NCBI GenBank assembly: GCA_037045225.1
Contig: JBAOHZ010000009.1
Location: 2,170,001 to 2,234,000, forward strand
DNA: 64,000 nt
From: Nitrospira sp.
Lineage (GTDB): Bacteria > Nitrospirota > Nitrospiria > Nitrospirales > Nitrospiraceae
Reading direction: 5' to 3'
Made by a program: the position numbers and the translations under genes. Shown piece after piece: positions 32,876 to 41,327 of the stretch (positions are counted from its first letter, which is position 1; each line of letters opens with the position of its first letter). The notes under the pieces are model-generated. The model was given only the letters and a program-made list of their open reading frames with translations, ran no database searches and was not told the origin of the DNA.

Positions 32876-33654
32876 GGTGCCTCTCGCGATGACAAATCGT
32901 GTGTAGCTGCAGCCAATTCTGATGCCGCGGCGCGATCAAGATACCACAAGAGTCGTCCGGTCTCAGGTCGAACCAAGGCCGCAGGGTATGGGACGGGATC
33001 GCCGAGTCGTGGCTTCAGAATGCGCCGGACAACGGTGGCTTTGTTGAGTCCGGTGACGAGGAACAGTATCACACTCGCGTGATTGATCACACCTAGGGTG
33101 AGGGTCATCCGTGCCCGAGTTCCTTGAGGCGAAGTGCCGGGAACCACCCAACGCGTCTGCTCGGTCAGTGCTGTGGTGCCGGGGAAGAGGGAGGCGGTAT
33201 GGCCGTCGTCGCCCATTCCCAGGAGGATGAGATCTAGTTGCGGCCATTGTCCGGTGCCGGCCGCAGTGAGGCCTCGCAGGGTGTCTTCGTACTGAACTGC
33301 GGCGGTGTCGGGCGAATCCTCGCCATGGATCCGATGAATGTGTGCCGGGGAGATGTGCAAGGGCCTGAAGAGCATGGCGTCCGCCATGGCGAAATTGCTG
33401 TCGGCATGTGTCGGCGGTACGTTGCGCTCGTCGCCGAACAGAAAGTGCACCTTGCTCCAGTCGAGTTGTTGGGCGTATTCCTCGCTGGTGAGGATCGAGT
33501 ACAGCGTCTTCGGAGTTGAGCCACCCGAGAGAGCCACCAGGAAGCGATTCCGTTCGGCGATGGCCTGCAGCCCCACGTCGAGGAAGCGCTCTGCCGCAGC
33601 ACGGGCCAGTTTCTGGGAATCAGGGAAGATGTGGATGTCTGGAGCCTGAGGCAT
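32872..33654 (-). CDS. pgl: 6-phosphogluconolactonase
   Basis: A 260-residue DevB/SOL-type lactonase. Motifs are A-L-S-G-G-S-T-P-K-T-L near residue 43, F-L-F-G-D-E-R-N-V-P-P near 72, and L-L-G-M-G-D-D-G-H-T-A-S-L-F-P near 143, which form the sugar-phosphate site shared with glucosamine-6-phosphate deaminases. The enzyme hydrolyses 6-phosphogluconolactone in the oxidative pentose phosphate pathway. It starts 3 bases after the pgi stop and its stop overlaps glk. Its lactone substrate is normally supplied by Zwf, which must be encoded elsewhere. Confidence 0.95.
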   Translation of the reverse strand: MPQAPDIHIFPDSQKLARAAAERFLDVGLQAIAERNRFLVALSGGSTPKTLYSILTSEEYAQQLDWSKVHFLFGDERNVPPTHADSNFAMADAMLFRPLHISPAHIHRIHGEDSPDTAAVQYEDTLRGLTAAGTGQWPQLDLILLGMGDDGHTASLFPGTTALTEQTRWVVPGTSPQGTRARMTLTLGVINHASVILFLVTGLNKATVVRRILKPRLGDPVPYPAALVRPETGRLLWYLDRAAASELAAATHDLSSREAP

Positions 33655-33657
33655 ACG

Positions 33658-35361
33658 TCAACGGTGAGGGCGGCGTTTGGTTAGCGGACGTTTTTTCGCC
33701 GCGGGTTTACGACGACCGGCTCTGGCCGGCGTGAGCATGGCAATCAGGCTTCGGATGGTGCGTACGGGATTGGACCCAAGAGCGATGCGGACGGCCGGAC
33801 GTTGATGCGTCTGTAACGATTGAAGGTCGCCGATGGCTTGCGCCTGGGCCAGGGTGCCGAACGAATAGAATTTTTCAGGGACCGGAACGTCAGGTTTCAT
33901 GTTGTCCACAAATTCGAGGAACAGGCCGCTGTTCGGGCCACCTTTGTGGAGTTGTCCGGTGGAATGCAAGTAGCGGGGGCCATAACCCGCCGTGGTGGCG
34001 ATCTGGTGGCGCCGCATGACCGCCTTGCGCAACGCTCGTATGGAGGCGTCCAGCTGAGGGCTGGGTGTGGTGTAGGCCAGAATGGCCAGGTAGCGATGCG
34101 GCGCGGCCTGTTCGAGCAATTGAGTCAGGGCTTGCTTGGGCGTGAGCATCGGCAGCGAGGGGAGTCGTCCCTGCGCTTCAACCTCGCGTAAAACGCGTCC
34201 TGTGTTGTCTTTGCTCTCCTGCACGTTCGGCTGGTCGAACGGTTGGATGCCGAGGGCGTGTCCTGCGACGGCGGTGGCAAACTCCCAACGGAAAAACTCC
34301 CCTCCCAGGTCGTAGCGGTCGGTCAGGTTCAATCGAAATACAGGATGCCCGGCCCGTTGCAGGGTGAGGATGGATCGATCCAGCGCGGCATTGCGGTCGC
34401 CTGTGAGTCGAAGTGCAACGAAGAACCGATCGGCTCCATAGGCGGTCGGCGAGGCCAGGGGTTCACCGGCCACGGGCACAATTCCGGTTCCTTCCTTGCC
34501 GGTGCTTTCGGCGAGAAGTTGTTCTACCCAGAGTCCAAACGAATTGAGCGTGGGGGAGGTCAGCAGCGTGACCTTGTCCCGCCCTGCCATGGCCATGGCG
34601 GCCATCATCGCTCCCAGGGCCGCTCCCGGATTGTCTTTTGGATCAGTGGTGTGTCGGCAGGCTTCACGCATGGCGAGCGCCCGGCTGAGGAGTTTGCCTA
34701 CGTCGAGCCCCAACAGTGCAGCAGGGACCAGGCCAAAGTAGGAGAGGACGGAGTATCGTCCGCCGATGTCCGGTTGATTGGTGAACGTGCGCCAAAATCC
34801 GCGCTCGCGCGCGAGCTGTTCGAGTCCGGTGCCGGGGTCTGTGATGGCGACAAACTGGGCTCCGCCTCGATTGCCTTTAGTTCGCCGGACAAGCTCCCAG
34901 AAGTGAGCGAAGAGTGACATGACTTCAATCGTTCCGCCGGATTTGCTGGCCACGAGAAAGAGGGTTCGTGCCGGTTGAATCGCTTTCGTGACCTGCCGGA
35001 CCCAGCCCGGGACCGTGGAGTCCAATACCCAGAGTTTGGGCGAGCCTTTGGCGGAACCAAATGTGCAGCGGAGAACTTCAGGCCCCAAGCTGCTTCCGCC
35101 CATTCCGAGCAGCACGACGTCGGTGGTACGAGCTTCCCGGACGGCCTGCGCGAAGTTTCGTAATTCGGCGAGCCCGTCCTGCATGTGGTCGAGGACGGTC
35201 AGCCAGCCCAGGCGGTTCTCAATTTCAGTCGGACTGGGCTTCCAGAGGGTATGGTCTCGTGTCCAGATGCGCTCGATCGTATGGCTGTTTGCCAGGTCGT
35301 CAAGCGTTTTGCTGATGGGCTGGGTGTCCAGCAGGGGCGCTGCAGTGGGACGGGTCGGCAT
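33658..35361 (-). CDS. pgi: Glucose-6-phosphate isomerase
   Basis: About 567 residues from the ATG at 35361, which has GGAAGAGAG upstream. A frame extending to 35460 lacks support. Motifs of the PGI SIS fold include V-L-L-G-M-G-G-S-S-L-G-P-E near residue 82, A-S-K-S-G-G-T-I-E near 140, and G-K-E-G-T-G-I-V-P near 285. Its organisation resembles the PGI half of bifunctional transaldolase/PGI proteins, with two SIS domains and a basic C-terminal tail (R-K-P-A-A-K-K-R-P). No transaldolase domain is fused here. It interconverts glucose 6-phosphate and fructose 6-phosphate and is the first gene of the operon. Confidence 0.9.
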   Translation of the reverse strand: MPTRPTAAPLLDTQPISKTLDDLANSHTIERIWTRDHTLWKPSPTEIENRLGWLTVLDHMQDGLAELRNFAQAVREARTTDVVLLGMGGSSLGPEVLRCTFGSAKGSPKLWVLDSTVPGWVRQVTKAIQPARTLFLVASKSGGTIEVMSLFAHFWELVRRTKGNRGGAQFVAITDPGTGLEQLARERGFWRTFTNQPDIGGRYSVLSYFGLVPAALLGLDVGKLLSRALAMREACRHTTDPKDNPGAALGAMMAAMAMAGRDKVTLLTSPTLNSFGLWVEQLLAESTGKEGTGIVPVAGEPLASPTAYGADRFFVALRLTGDRNAALDRSILTLQRAGHPVFRLNLTDRYDLGGEFFRWEFATAVAGHALGIQPFDQPNVQESKDNTGRVLREVEAQGRLPSLPMLTPKQALTQLLEQAAPHRYLAILAYTTPSPQLDASIRALRKAVMRRHQIATTAGYGPRYLHSTGQLHKGGPNSGLFLEFVDNMKPDVPVPEKFYSFGTLAQAQAIGDLQSLQTHQRPAVRIALGSNPVRTIRSLIAMLTPARAGRRKPAAKKRPLTKRRPHR

Positions 35362-35536
35362 AACACGCTCTCTTCCGTTATTAGTGGAGGAACGAATCGA
35401 TGGACCTCGGCTTTTTCGTATCTTAGGTTCGAGTGTGTAAAAAGGCAAACGAGGACACATCGAAGGATGTATCGGTGTGTGAATGGATGGGGGAGCGGGG
35501 GAACCGGGCGGCGGTCGAAGCAGTCGCGAGGAGGAG

Positions 35537-36685
35537 CTAGGTCTCCTCCTCCTGATCGCCTAAATCGGCGAGCACGAGAGAAATGGAGTTTTGTGATTCC
35601 AATGCGCCGACAATGGTGACAGGCGTTCCGACGGAGACGTGGTCGAAGAGCACGGCAATCTGCGGATTATCCAACAGGATACTGCCGTAGGGTTGATCCG
35701 TAATGCCTTGCGCGATGCCATGGAGCTGGATCAGGCCGGCCATATGCTGACCTTTGGGAATCAACCCTGATTGTTGTGCGGCCTCGAAGCGGCGCCGGTC
35801 GTCGGCATTGGGATAGTCGAGAATCAGGGCGCGGAAGTAAGGCGTCTGTCCCGAGCCGCGTTTGCGGTGGATGCGATATTCGCCTTCGGGTGTCGCGCCG
35901 TCGCCGTAGTGCTGTTTTGCGCGGATGCCTTTCGATCCTAAGCGGATCGGATAGGTCAGTATTTTTCGGCCGTTCTTGTATAAGGACAGGACTCGATCGG
36001 CCTTGCTGATCACGATGGCTTGCGCGCGATGAGTGCGGGACCACTCGATGGTTCGTTGGGCAGATTCTCGCCACGCTGCGATGAGGTCGTCATCGGCGTA
36101 CCGTCCCAATTCGTTGGTGAGCAGGGCGGTTTGGGTGAGCAGTCTCTTCCCGGCGAGATCTGAGGCCTGAATGGCATGCGCGAACTGTCCTTGTTCAATG
36201 AACAGGCGGGCTTGCCGGACAAGCAGTTCGGTTTCGACCGGATGTTCGCCGAGTACCACACGGCTGCCGATATCCCCCACACGTGTGTTCAAGAGGCGGA
36301 GGCGTTGCTCGACCTTGGCCAATTTGGTTTCGGCGTCGGTGCGTTGCTCTTGGAGGCGTGTGTTCACGACGGCCACGAGCCGTGACCCTTCGATCTGCAG
36401 GTTTTCCAGGTCGGTCTCCAACCCATTTTCTTCCCAAGGCCACCGAACGATATTTTCCTCGGATTGAATACGGGTTCGCAAGGAGAGCCATTGGCGAGAG
36501 AATTTTGAATACGCTTCCGGGGTAATGTTGGACGCCCGCAGCGTGACGAGGTCCCGGTCGATGCTTTCGAGGGCCTCCACCAATTCATCGGGGACTGTTT
36601 CGACGCACCCGCCCAGGCTCATGGCCAGGAGTCCGGTAAGGACTAGGCAGCAGAAGGTGGGGTACGTGTGGTTCGACGGTCTCAT
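35537..36685 (-). CDS. L,D-transpeptidase-like lipoprotein lacking the catalytic cysteine
   Basis: A 382-residue protein with a lipobox M-S-L-G-G-C (Cys near residue 27), a long helical/coiled segment (~30-200) and a C-terminal YkuD-type domain (~215-370). Recognisable YkuD features are I-V-I-S-K-A-D-R-V-L-S-L-Y at its start, G-D-G-A-T-P-E-G-E-Y and L-I-Q-L-H-G. The active-site stretch, normally S-x-G-C-I-R-x-x-N, reads P-Y-G-S-I-L-L-D-N. The nucleophilic Cys is a Ser (codon AGT) and the Arg is Leu. The domain may therefore be a non-catalytic peptidoglycan binder. Known YkuD enzymes make 3-3 crosslinks or anchor proteins to peptidoglycan. It is divergent from rpmH. Confidence 0.8.
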   Translation of the reverse strand: MRPSNHTYPTFCCLVLTGLLAMSLGGCVETVPDELVEALESIDRDLVTLRASNITPEAYSKFSRQWLSLRTRIQSEENIVRWPWEENGLETDLENLQIEGSRLVAVVNTRLQEQRTDAETKLAKVEQRLRLLNTRVGDIGSRVVLGEHPVETELLVRQARLFIEQGQFAHAIQASDLAGKRLLTQTALLTNELGRYADDDLIAAWRESAQRTIEWSRTHRAQAIVISKADRVLSLYKNGRKILTYPIRLGSKGIRAKQHYGDGATPEGEYRIHRKRGSGQTPYFRALILDYPNADDRRRFEAAQQSGLIPKGQHMAGLIQLHGIAQGITDQPYGSILLDNPQIAVLFDHVSVGTPVTIVGALESQNSISLVLADLGDQEEET

Positions 36686-37179
36686 CGGATCATTCTATCG
36701 TGGAGGCTGTTGTTCTCGCGAGCTCTTCTCGTTTTTGCACCTGGTGCACGCAGACCGTGCACTGCCGTGTAGCCCGAGTCCATTTGATCTTCGTTGGGTC
36801 AGTCTCAGGTGCGACCTTCATGGACCTACCATGCGCCCACCACTCCGAGCTCTCGTAACGCAATCTGAATGCCAGGAATAGAATTGTTCTGTATAGAGAC
36901 GATTGTCTTTTTAGAACAATCGGTTAGGATAATTGTGGCGGGTTCGGTCCCGGGATATTTCTGTGGCAGGTTTGTCATGGAGGGGCAAGAGTGCCTCAAG
37001 CGCATCCGTGTACGCATTCTCCGTGCATTCCGGAATTGCTCTAGTGCGCTGGCCCGAAGCTCCTCTCGTGTTCCCCTGCATCGGTGATTGGGCGTGCGCA
37101 GATTGATTGACAGCCTCGGGGCCGGCCCCTATAATGCGGCCTCTTCAGTGAAGAATGATCTCTCGAGAAGGAGTGCGTA
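36686..37179. other. Divergent intergenic region at the polarity switch
   Basis: About 490 bases between the L,D-transpeptidase-like gene (minus) and rpmH (plus). It holds the consensus rpmH promoter at 37107-37135 and an inverted repeat ATTGTTCT (36883-36890) / AGAACAAT (36913-36920) spaced by 22 bases. I found no TTATCCACA-type DnaA box and no convincing gene. A 72-codon frame at 36869-37087 has no ribosome site or family likeness. Confidence 0.5.
37107..37135 (+). promoter_or_regulatory. Consensus sigma-70 promoter of rpmH
   Basis: TTGACA at 37107-37112 and TATAAT at 37130-37135 match the consensus perfectly, with a 17-base spacer. The start codon of rpmH is 44 bases further on. A promoter this strong suits a ribosomal protein gene and may also drive the downstream rnpA-yidD-yidC genes. 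Confidence 0.85.
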
Positions 37180-37317
37180 ATGTCGTTCACTTTTAAACAG
37201 CCTTCGAACCTCAAGCGCAAGCGGGAACATGGATTTCGGAAGCGCATGAGCACCAAGAACGGGCGAAAAGTTATCGCTCGTCGCAGAGCCAAAGGCCGCG
37301 CTCGTCTCACCGTCTGA
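37180..37317 (+). CDS. rpmH: 50S ribosomal protein L34
   Basis: A 45-residue basic protein beginning MSFTFKQPSNLKRKREHGFR and ending in the Arg-rich pattern V-I-A-R-R-R-A-K-G-R. This is L34: the K-R-K-R-x-H-G-F-R-x-R-M core is diagnostic. GAGAAGGAG lies 6 bases upstream of the ATG. In most bacteria it is followed directly by rnpA, as here, though the gap of 181 bases is longer than usual. In many genomes dnaA sits on the other side of rpmH, but here that neighbour is an L,D-transpeptidase-like gene. Confidence 0.97.
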   Translation: MSFTFKQPSNLKRKREHGFRKRMSTKNGRKVIARRRAKGRARLTV

Positions 37318-37354
37318 TTCTTTCCTGCCGCTAGGCAATCTGCAAGTAGGCAAC

Positions 37355-37383
37355 CTCCAGGTGGGGGGATGGTACACCTGGAG
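37355..37383 (+). promoter_or_regulatory. Stem-loop between rpmH and rnpA
   Basis: CTCCAGGTG (37355-37363) pairs perfectly with CACCTGGAG (37375-37383) around an 11-base loop. No T run follows, so it is more likely an RNA processing or stability element, or an attenuator that lowers rnpA relative to rpmH, than a full terminator. Confidence 0.4.
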
Positions 37384-37498
37384 TGGGTCCTGTCGTCTTG
37401 GCCTGGTCGTAGTAAAAATGCGGCGACGCACAGTCTCGACAGGTGGCCTCTGGTCGTTGAGGCCTGGTCTGGACTGGTGACCCACAGGCAGGTGTGTT

Positions 37499-37867
37499 AT
37501 GTCGGCAGAGCAAAAGGCTGCTCCGTTTTTCTTGAAGCGTAGCCGGGACATCCAGTACATCAAGAAAAGCGGCCGACGGGTTTCAACAGGACTCTTTAAT
37601 CTCCAGATTTGCCCGGGCCTGTCCCAGGATGCGATGTTGGGGATTGTGATCGGGCGCCGCTTCGGGACAGCGGTGCGTCGGAATCGGGCCAAGCGTCTGT
37701 TTCGGGAATTGGGTCGCGCAGTGCGGTCGGCATTAGTTCCAGGTCATGCATTTCTGGTGTTCCCGAAACGAGAGTGCCTGAATCTGTCGTTTGCGGAGCT
37801 GCAGAACGTATGGCGAGGCACATTACAAAGACAGCGGCTGGCCCGTTTTGGGGAACCCTCGCCCTAA
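37499..37867 (+). CDS. rnpA: Ribonuclease P protein component
   Basis: A 122-residue basic protein with the RNR motif R-R-N-R-A-K-R-L-F-R-E near residues 60-70 and the preceding G-I-V-I-G-R-R-F-G-T-A-V. It binds the catalytic RNA of RNase P and helps process the 5' ends of tRNA precursors. It lies between rpmH and yidD, the conserved order. Its 3' end overlaps the likely yidD start by 58 bases. The chosen start at 37499 gives the usual length, and the alignment-type motif begins at F-F-L-K-R-S-R-D. Confidence 0.93.
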   Translation: MSAEQKAAPFFLKRSRDIQYIKKSGRRVSTGLFNLQICPGLSQDAMLGIVIGRRFGTAVRRNRAKRLFRELGRAVRSALVPGHAFLVFPKRECLNLSFAELQNVWRGTLQRQRLARFGEPSP

Positions 37868-38073
37868 GACGGTTCTGCATCATCTTACTGATGGCCTATC
37901 GTGCCTGTCTGTCTCCATTGCTCGGACCTGCGTGCCGGTTTTATCCCACGTGCTCCGTGTATGCTCAGGAGGCCATCGAGCGGTATGGAGTTCTCAAGGG
38001 GCTGTTTATGGCCGGTAGGCGCTTGCTGAAATGTCATCCCTTCCATCCCGGTGGAGTAGACCCGGTACGGTAA
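37810..38073 (+). CDS. yidD: Membrane protein insertion efficiency factor YidD
   Basis: YidD is recognised by the core S-P-L-L-G-P-A-C-R-F-Y-P-T-C-S-V-Y-A, then the ending C-H-P-F-H-P-G-G-V-D-P-V. It is a small amphipathic protein near the YidC insertase. The ATG at 37810, with GGAG 11 bases upstream, gives 87 residues including the hydrophobic L-R-R-F-C-I-I-L-L that other YidD proteins have. The ATG at 37891 would give only 60 and lose that helix. It overlaps rnpA in another frame and precedes yidC by 46 bases. Confidence 0.88.
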   Translation: MARHITKTAAGPFWGTLALRRFCIILLMAYRACLSPLLGPACRFYPTCSVYAQEAIERYGVLKGLFMAGRRLLKCHPFHPGGVDPVR

Positions 38074-38119
38074 CCCTCGTGACAATAACTTTTCCGCTTC
38101 TGTTCTCTACATAAATTCC

Positions 38120-39862
38120 ATGGAAAAACGCGTCATCATTTTCCTCATCGTGTCCCTGGCCGTGATTATCGGTTACGACTACCTGCTGAAGGGCATGGGC
38201 CTGTTGCCGCCTCCGGAGCCGGTGCAGATGGCCACGAACCCCAATCCGGCCACCATCACCGACGCCCCTGCCGGTACCACGGGAGACCCCACGAAGTCTG
38301 GGAGTTCTGCGCCGGTCTCTTCCTTGAATGTTGCGTCCGCTACTTCCGGCAATGGGACCGCAGTCGCAAGTGAAGAGCAAACGATCGAGGTCGATACGGA
38401 GCTCTTTCGTGCGAAATTCAGTAATCGCGGCGCGGTGCTCAAATCCTGGGAGTTGAAGCGGTACAGCGCGGCTGTCGAGCAGGGCTCGGCTCCTGTGCAG
38501 TTGGTATATAGCGGAGGACGGTTCAAAGGACCGCTGAGCCTGGTGACCAGTGATCAGGCCGTGACCAGCGACCTTGGATCTGCCCTCTATCAAGTGACTC
38601 AGGACCTCACGCATCTCGATAGTGCGCATCCTGTCGGTCATCTCACCTTCCGGTACCACGATGCCCAGAAGAATGTTGACGTTGAAAAGGAATTGACCTT
38701 CCACCATGGCTCTTACTTGGTGGATATTGCGATCCGCACGCAAGGACTGACGACTCCGGTGGACGTCACCCTGGGTACCAATTTCGGTATTGTGGAGTGG
38801 GGTGAAGGATTCATCGGGCTCATGGGTTCGGCGTCATTGGTCGACGACAAGGTGTTGAAGGAAACGCCGGATGGCGAGGCGGAGCGCAAAGGGGATGTGA
38901 AGTGGTCTGCCATACAGGATAAATATTTCTTGAGTGTGTTGATGCCGCAGAAGGCTGCCGCTGCCCTCGCGAAGAAGGAAGGGGACAAGCTGGTGTCGGC
39001 CGGGGTTCGCTTTGCCACACCCGGGAACGGGTCGTCTATGGCGATGCAACTGTACGCCGGACCCAAAGAATACGACACGCTGAAGCGCTTAAATGTCGGC
39101 TTAGAAGACACGATTGATTTCGGCTGGTTTGTCTTTGGGAGTTGGGGGTTAGTCAAGGCGGTTGCCAAGCCGATATTCTATGTCCTGCGATTCCTCCACG
39201 AATTTACGCACAACTATGGGATCACGATCATTCTCTTGACCATGTTGATCAAGCTGATGTTCGTGCCGTTGCAGTACAAAAGCTATAAGTCCATGAAGCA
39301 GATGCAGGTCATTCAGCCGAAAGTGCTGGCCCTGCAGACAAAGTTCAAAGACGATCGCGAACGGCTGAACAAGGAACTGATCAAGCTCTATAAAGATCAT
39401 CGGGTGAATCCGGTCGGCGGCTGTTTGCCGATGGTGCTGCAGATGCCCGTCTTTGTGGCGCTGTTCAATATTCTGTATATGACGATCGATCTTCGGCAGG
39501 CCCCGTTCATGCTTTGGATTCATGACCTGTCCGTGCAGGATCCCTACTACGTGCTCCCGATCGTCATGGGCGCCACCATGGTCATTCAGCAGAAGATCAC
39601 TCCGACTACGATGGATCCGATGCAGGCGAAGATCATGCTGTTTCTGCCGGTGTTCATGACGTTCCTGTTCGTGAATTTCCCCGCGGGATTAGTCCTCTAT
39701 TGGCTGACGAACAATACGCTGACGATCACTCAGCAGGTGGTGACCGAGCGGCTGTTCGGAAAGAAGTGGCAGGTGGCGCCGGTGGAGACCGATGCGGCTT
39801 CCGGGGACGACGCGAAGGAACAGAAGAGCAACGGCAAGCGGCGCACGAGTCCATCCGAGTAA
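38120..39862 (+). CDS. yidC: Membrane protein insertase YidC
   Basis: A 580-residue YidC/Oxa1-type insertase. It has an N-terminal helix (residues ~5-25), a large periplasmic beta-domain (~50-330), and the conserved helices beginning Y-G-I-T-I-I-L-L-T-M-L-I-K. The cytoplasmic hairpin holds S-Y-K-S-M-K-Q-M-Q-V-I-Q-P-K, followed by N-P-V-G-G-C-L-P-M-V-L-Q-M-P and a basic tail. YidC inserts and folds inner-membrane proteins, alone or with SecYEG. The presence of the periplasmic domain is typical of Gram-negative bacteria. The gene continues the rpmH-rnpA-yidD series, and mnmE begins 21 bases later. Confidence 0.96.
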   Translation: MEKRVIIFLIVSLAVIIGYDYLLKGMGLLPPPEPVQMATNPNPATITDAPAGTTGDPTKSGSSAPVSSLNVASATSGNGTAVASEEQTIEVDTELFRAKFSNRGAVLKSWELKRYSAAVEQGSAPVQLVYSGGRFKGPLSLVTSDQAVTSDLGSALYQVTQDLTHLDSAHPVGHLTFRYHDAQKNVDVEKELTFHHGSYLVDIAIRTQGLTTPVDVTLGTNFGIVEWGEGFIGLMGSASLVDDKVLKETPDGEAERKGDVKWSAIQDKYFLSVLMPQKAAAALAKKEGDKLVSAGVRFATPGNGSSMAMQLYAGPKEYDTLKRLNVGLEDTIDFGWFVFGSWGLVKAVAKPIFYVLRFLHEFTHNYGITIILLTMLIKLMFVPLQYKSYKSMKQMQVIQPKVLALQTKFKDDRERLNKELIKLYKDHRVNPVGGCLPMVLQMPVFVALFNILYMTIDLRQAPFMLWIHDLSVQDPYYVLPIVMGATMVIQQKITPTTMDPMQAKIMLFLPVFMTFLFVNFPAGLVLYWLTNNTLTITQQVVTERLFGKKWQVAPVETDAASGDDAKEQKSNGKRRTSPSE

Positions 39863-39883
39863 TTCCACACGATTGGGTGCGTC

Positions 39884-41314
39884 ATGCATGGCGCGCTGGA
39901 CGATACGATCTGTGCTATCGCCACCCCTCCCGGCGAAGGGGGAATCGGGGTTGTCCGCATCAGCGGACTTCACGCCCTTGATATCGCTTCTCGAGTCGTT
40001 CACCTCCGGTCCGGCAAATCCCTTCACGCCCTTCGAACTCATGTCATGGCGCTGGCAGATGTTGGCTCGCCGGGTGCAGCTCGTGCCGTTCCTCATGAGA
40101 CCGAATCACGCCCGCATGCGGTGTTTGATGAGGCGCTCGTGGTTCTGATGAAAGGGCCGCATTCGTATACCGGAGAAGATGTTGTCGAGGTGCAGTGCCA
40201 TGGTGGGCCGGTGGTGCTGGATCAGTTGTGCCGGGGCTTGATGTCGGCAGGGGCCAGGTTGGCTATGCCGGGCGAGTTTACCAAACGAGCCTTTCTCAAT
40301 GGACGGCTGGATCTTGCGCAGGCCGAGGCCGTGCTCGATACGATTCGCGCGAAAACTGTACGAAGCCTGGCGATTGCCCAATCGCAACGGCGCGGCGAGT
40401 TGTCCCGTGAGGCGGAGGAGATCCGGTCGGCCTTGGTGGTGGCGTTGGCGCATATCGAGGCCGCGCTGGATTTTGCGGAGGAGGATATTGCATTCGTTCG
40501 CCAGGACGAGCTTCTGCGCCTTCTTGATGAGACCGTGATCAAGCTGCGGCGGTTGGTGCGGTCCGGGCAGGAAGGACGAATCTGGAGAGAAGGCGCCGCA
40601 GTGGCGATTCTGGGGCGCCCAAACGTCGGGAAGTCGAGCTTGATGAACGCCCTGCTGCAGAGCGACCGAGCGATCGTCACGCCGATCCCCGGCACGACGC
40701 GGGACATGTTGGAAGAGGTCGTTAGTATCCATGGCATTCCGGTTCGGCTCTTCGACACGGCCGGTATCCGGGCAACGGACGACCCAGTCGAAGCCGAAGG
40801 CATTCGTCGGAGCCACCTCGCATGGGAAGACGCGGATTTGGCGCTGATTCTGTTGGACGGTTCTCAACCGTTGACGGAGAGTGATCGGCTGTTGCTCCGT
40901 CGTCAGGAGGCCGCGCAGGCGTTGTTGGTCGTGAATAAGTGCGACCTGCCGTCTCGTATCTCGAAAGAAGACCTTAGCCGTGCCTGCCCGGTGAACGCCG
41001 GTGTGCTTGAAATCTCTGCAAAAATGCAGATCGGGCTGGATGGCTTGCGTGATGCGATCAGTCACCGGTTGATGCCTGGTCATTTGGAGCCCCAAGAGGC
41101 GGTTCTGGTCACCAATCTCCGGCATGCCACCGCGTTCGAACGCGCCCTGCAAGCTGTTGAGCAGGCCAGGCAGTCGGTAGACGCAGGATGTGCCGGCGAA
41201 TTGGTGGCCATGGATCTTCGCATTGCCGCCGACGCCTTGGGAGAAATCACCGGCGCCATTACCACCGACGAAATTCTGGAACGGATTTTCTCCGAGTTTT
41301 GTATCGGAAAATGA
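39884..41314 (+). CDS. mnmE: tRNA modification GTPase MnmE
   Basis: A 476-residue protein. The N-terminal tetrahydrofolate-binding domain starts D-D-T-I-C-A-I-A-T-P-P-G-E-G-G-I-G. The helical region holds a G domain: G1 is G-R-P-N-V-G-K-S-S, G2 has T-T-R-D, G3 is D-T-A-G-I, G4 is N-K-C-D. The C-terminus is F-C-I-G-K with the catalytic Cys. With MnmG it makes the 5-carboxymethylaminomethyl group at U34 of several tRNAs. It begins 21 bases after yidC. MnmG starts 13 bases after its stop, so the two are presumably translated together. Confidence 0.97.
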   Translation: MHGALDDTICAIATPPGEGGIGVVRISGLHALDIASRVVHLRSGKSLHALRTHVMALADVGSPGAARAVPHETESRPHAVFDEALVVLMKGPHSYTGEDVVEVQCHGGPVVLDQLCRGLMSAGARLAMPGEFTKRAFLNGRLDLAQAEAVLDTIRAKTVRSLAIAQSQRRGELSREAEEIRSALVVALAHIEAALDFAEEDIAFVRQDELLRLLDETVIKLRRLVRSGQEGRIWREGAAVAILGRPNVGKSSLMNALLQSDRAIVTPIPGTTRDMLEEVVSIHGIPVRLFDTAGIRATDDPVEAEGIRRSHLAWEDADLALILLDGSQPLTESDRLLLRRQEAAQALLVVNKCDLPSRISKEDLSRACPVNAGVLEISAKMQIGLDGLRDAISHRLMPGHLEPQEAVLVTNLRHATAFERALQAVEQARQSVDAGCAGELVAMDLRIAADALGEITGAITTDEILERIFSEFCIGK

Positions 41315-41327
41315 AGGGGCTTTTGTC

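Noticed and set aside
36869..37087. 72-codon plus-strand frame upstream of rpmH
   Set aside because: No ribosome site, no family likeness, and it lies in the promoter region of rpmH.
36686..37179. Replication origin next to rpmH
   Set aside because: No DnaA boxes, no AT-rich unwinding element and no dnaA are visible, so an oriC call is not supported.
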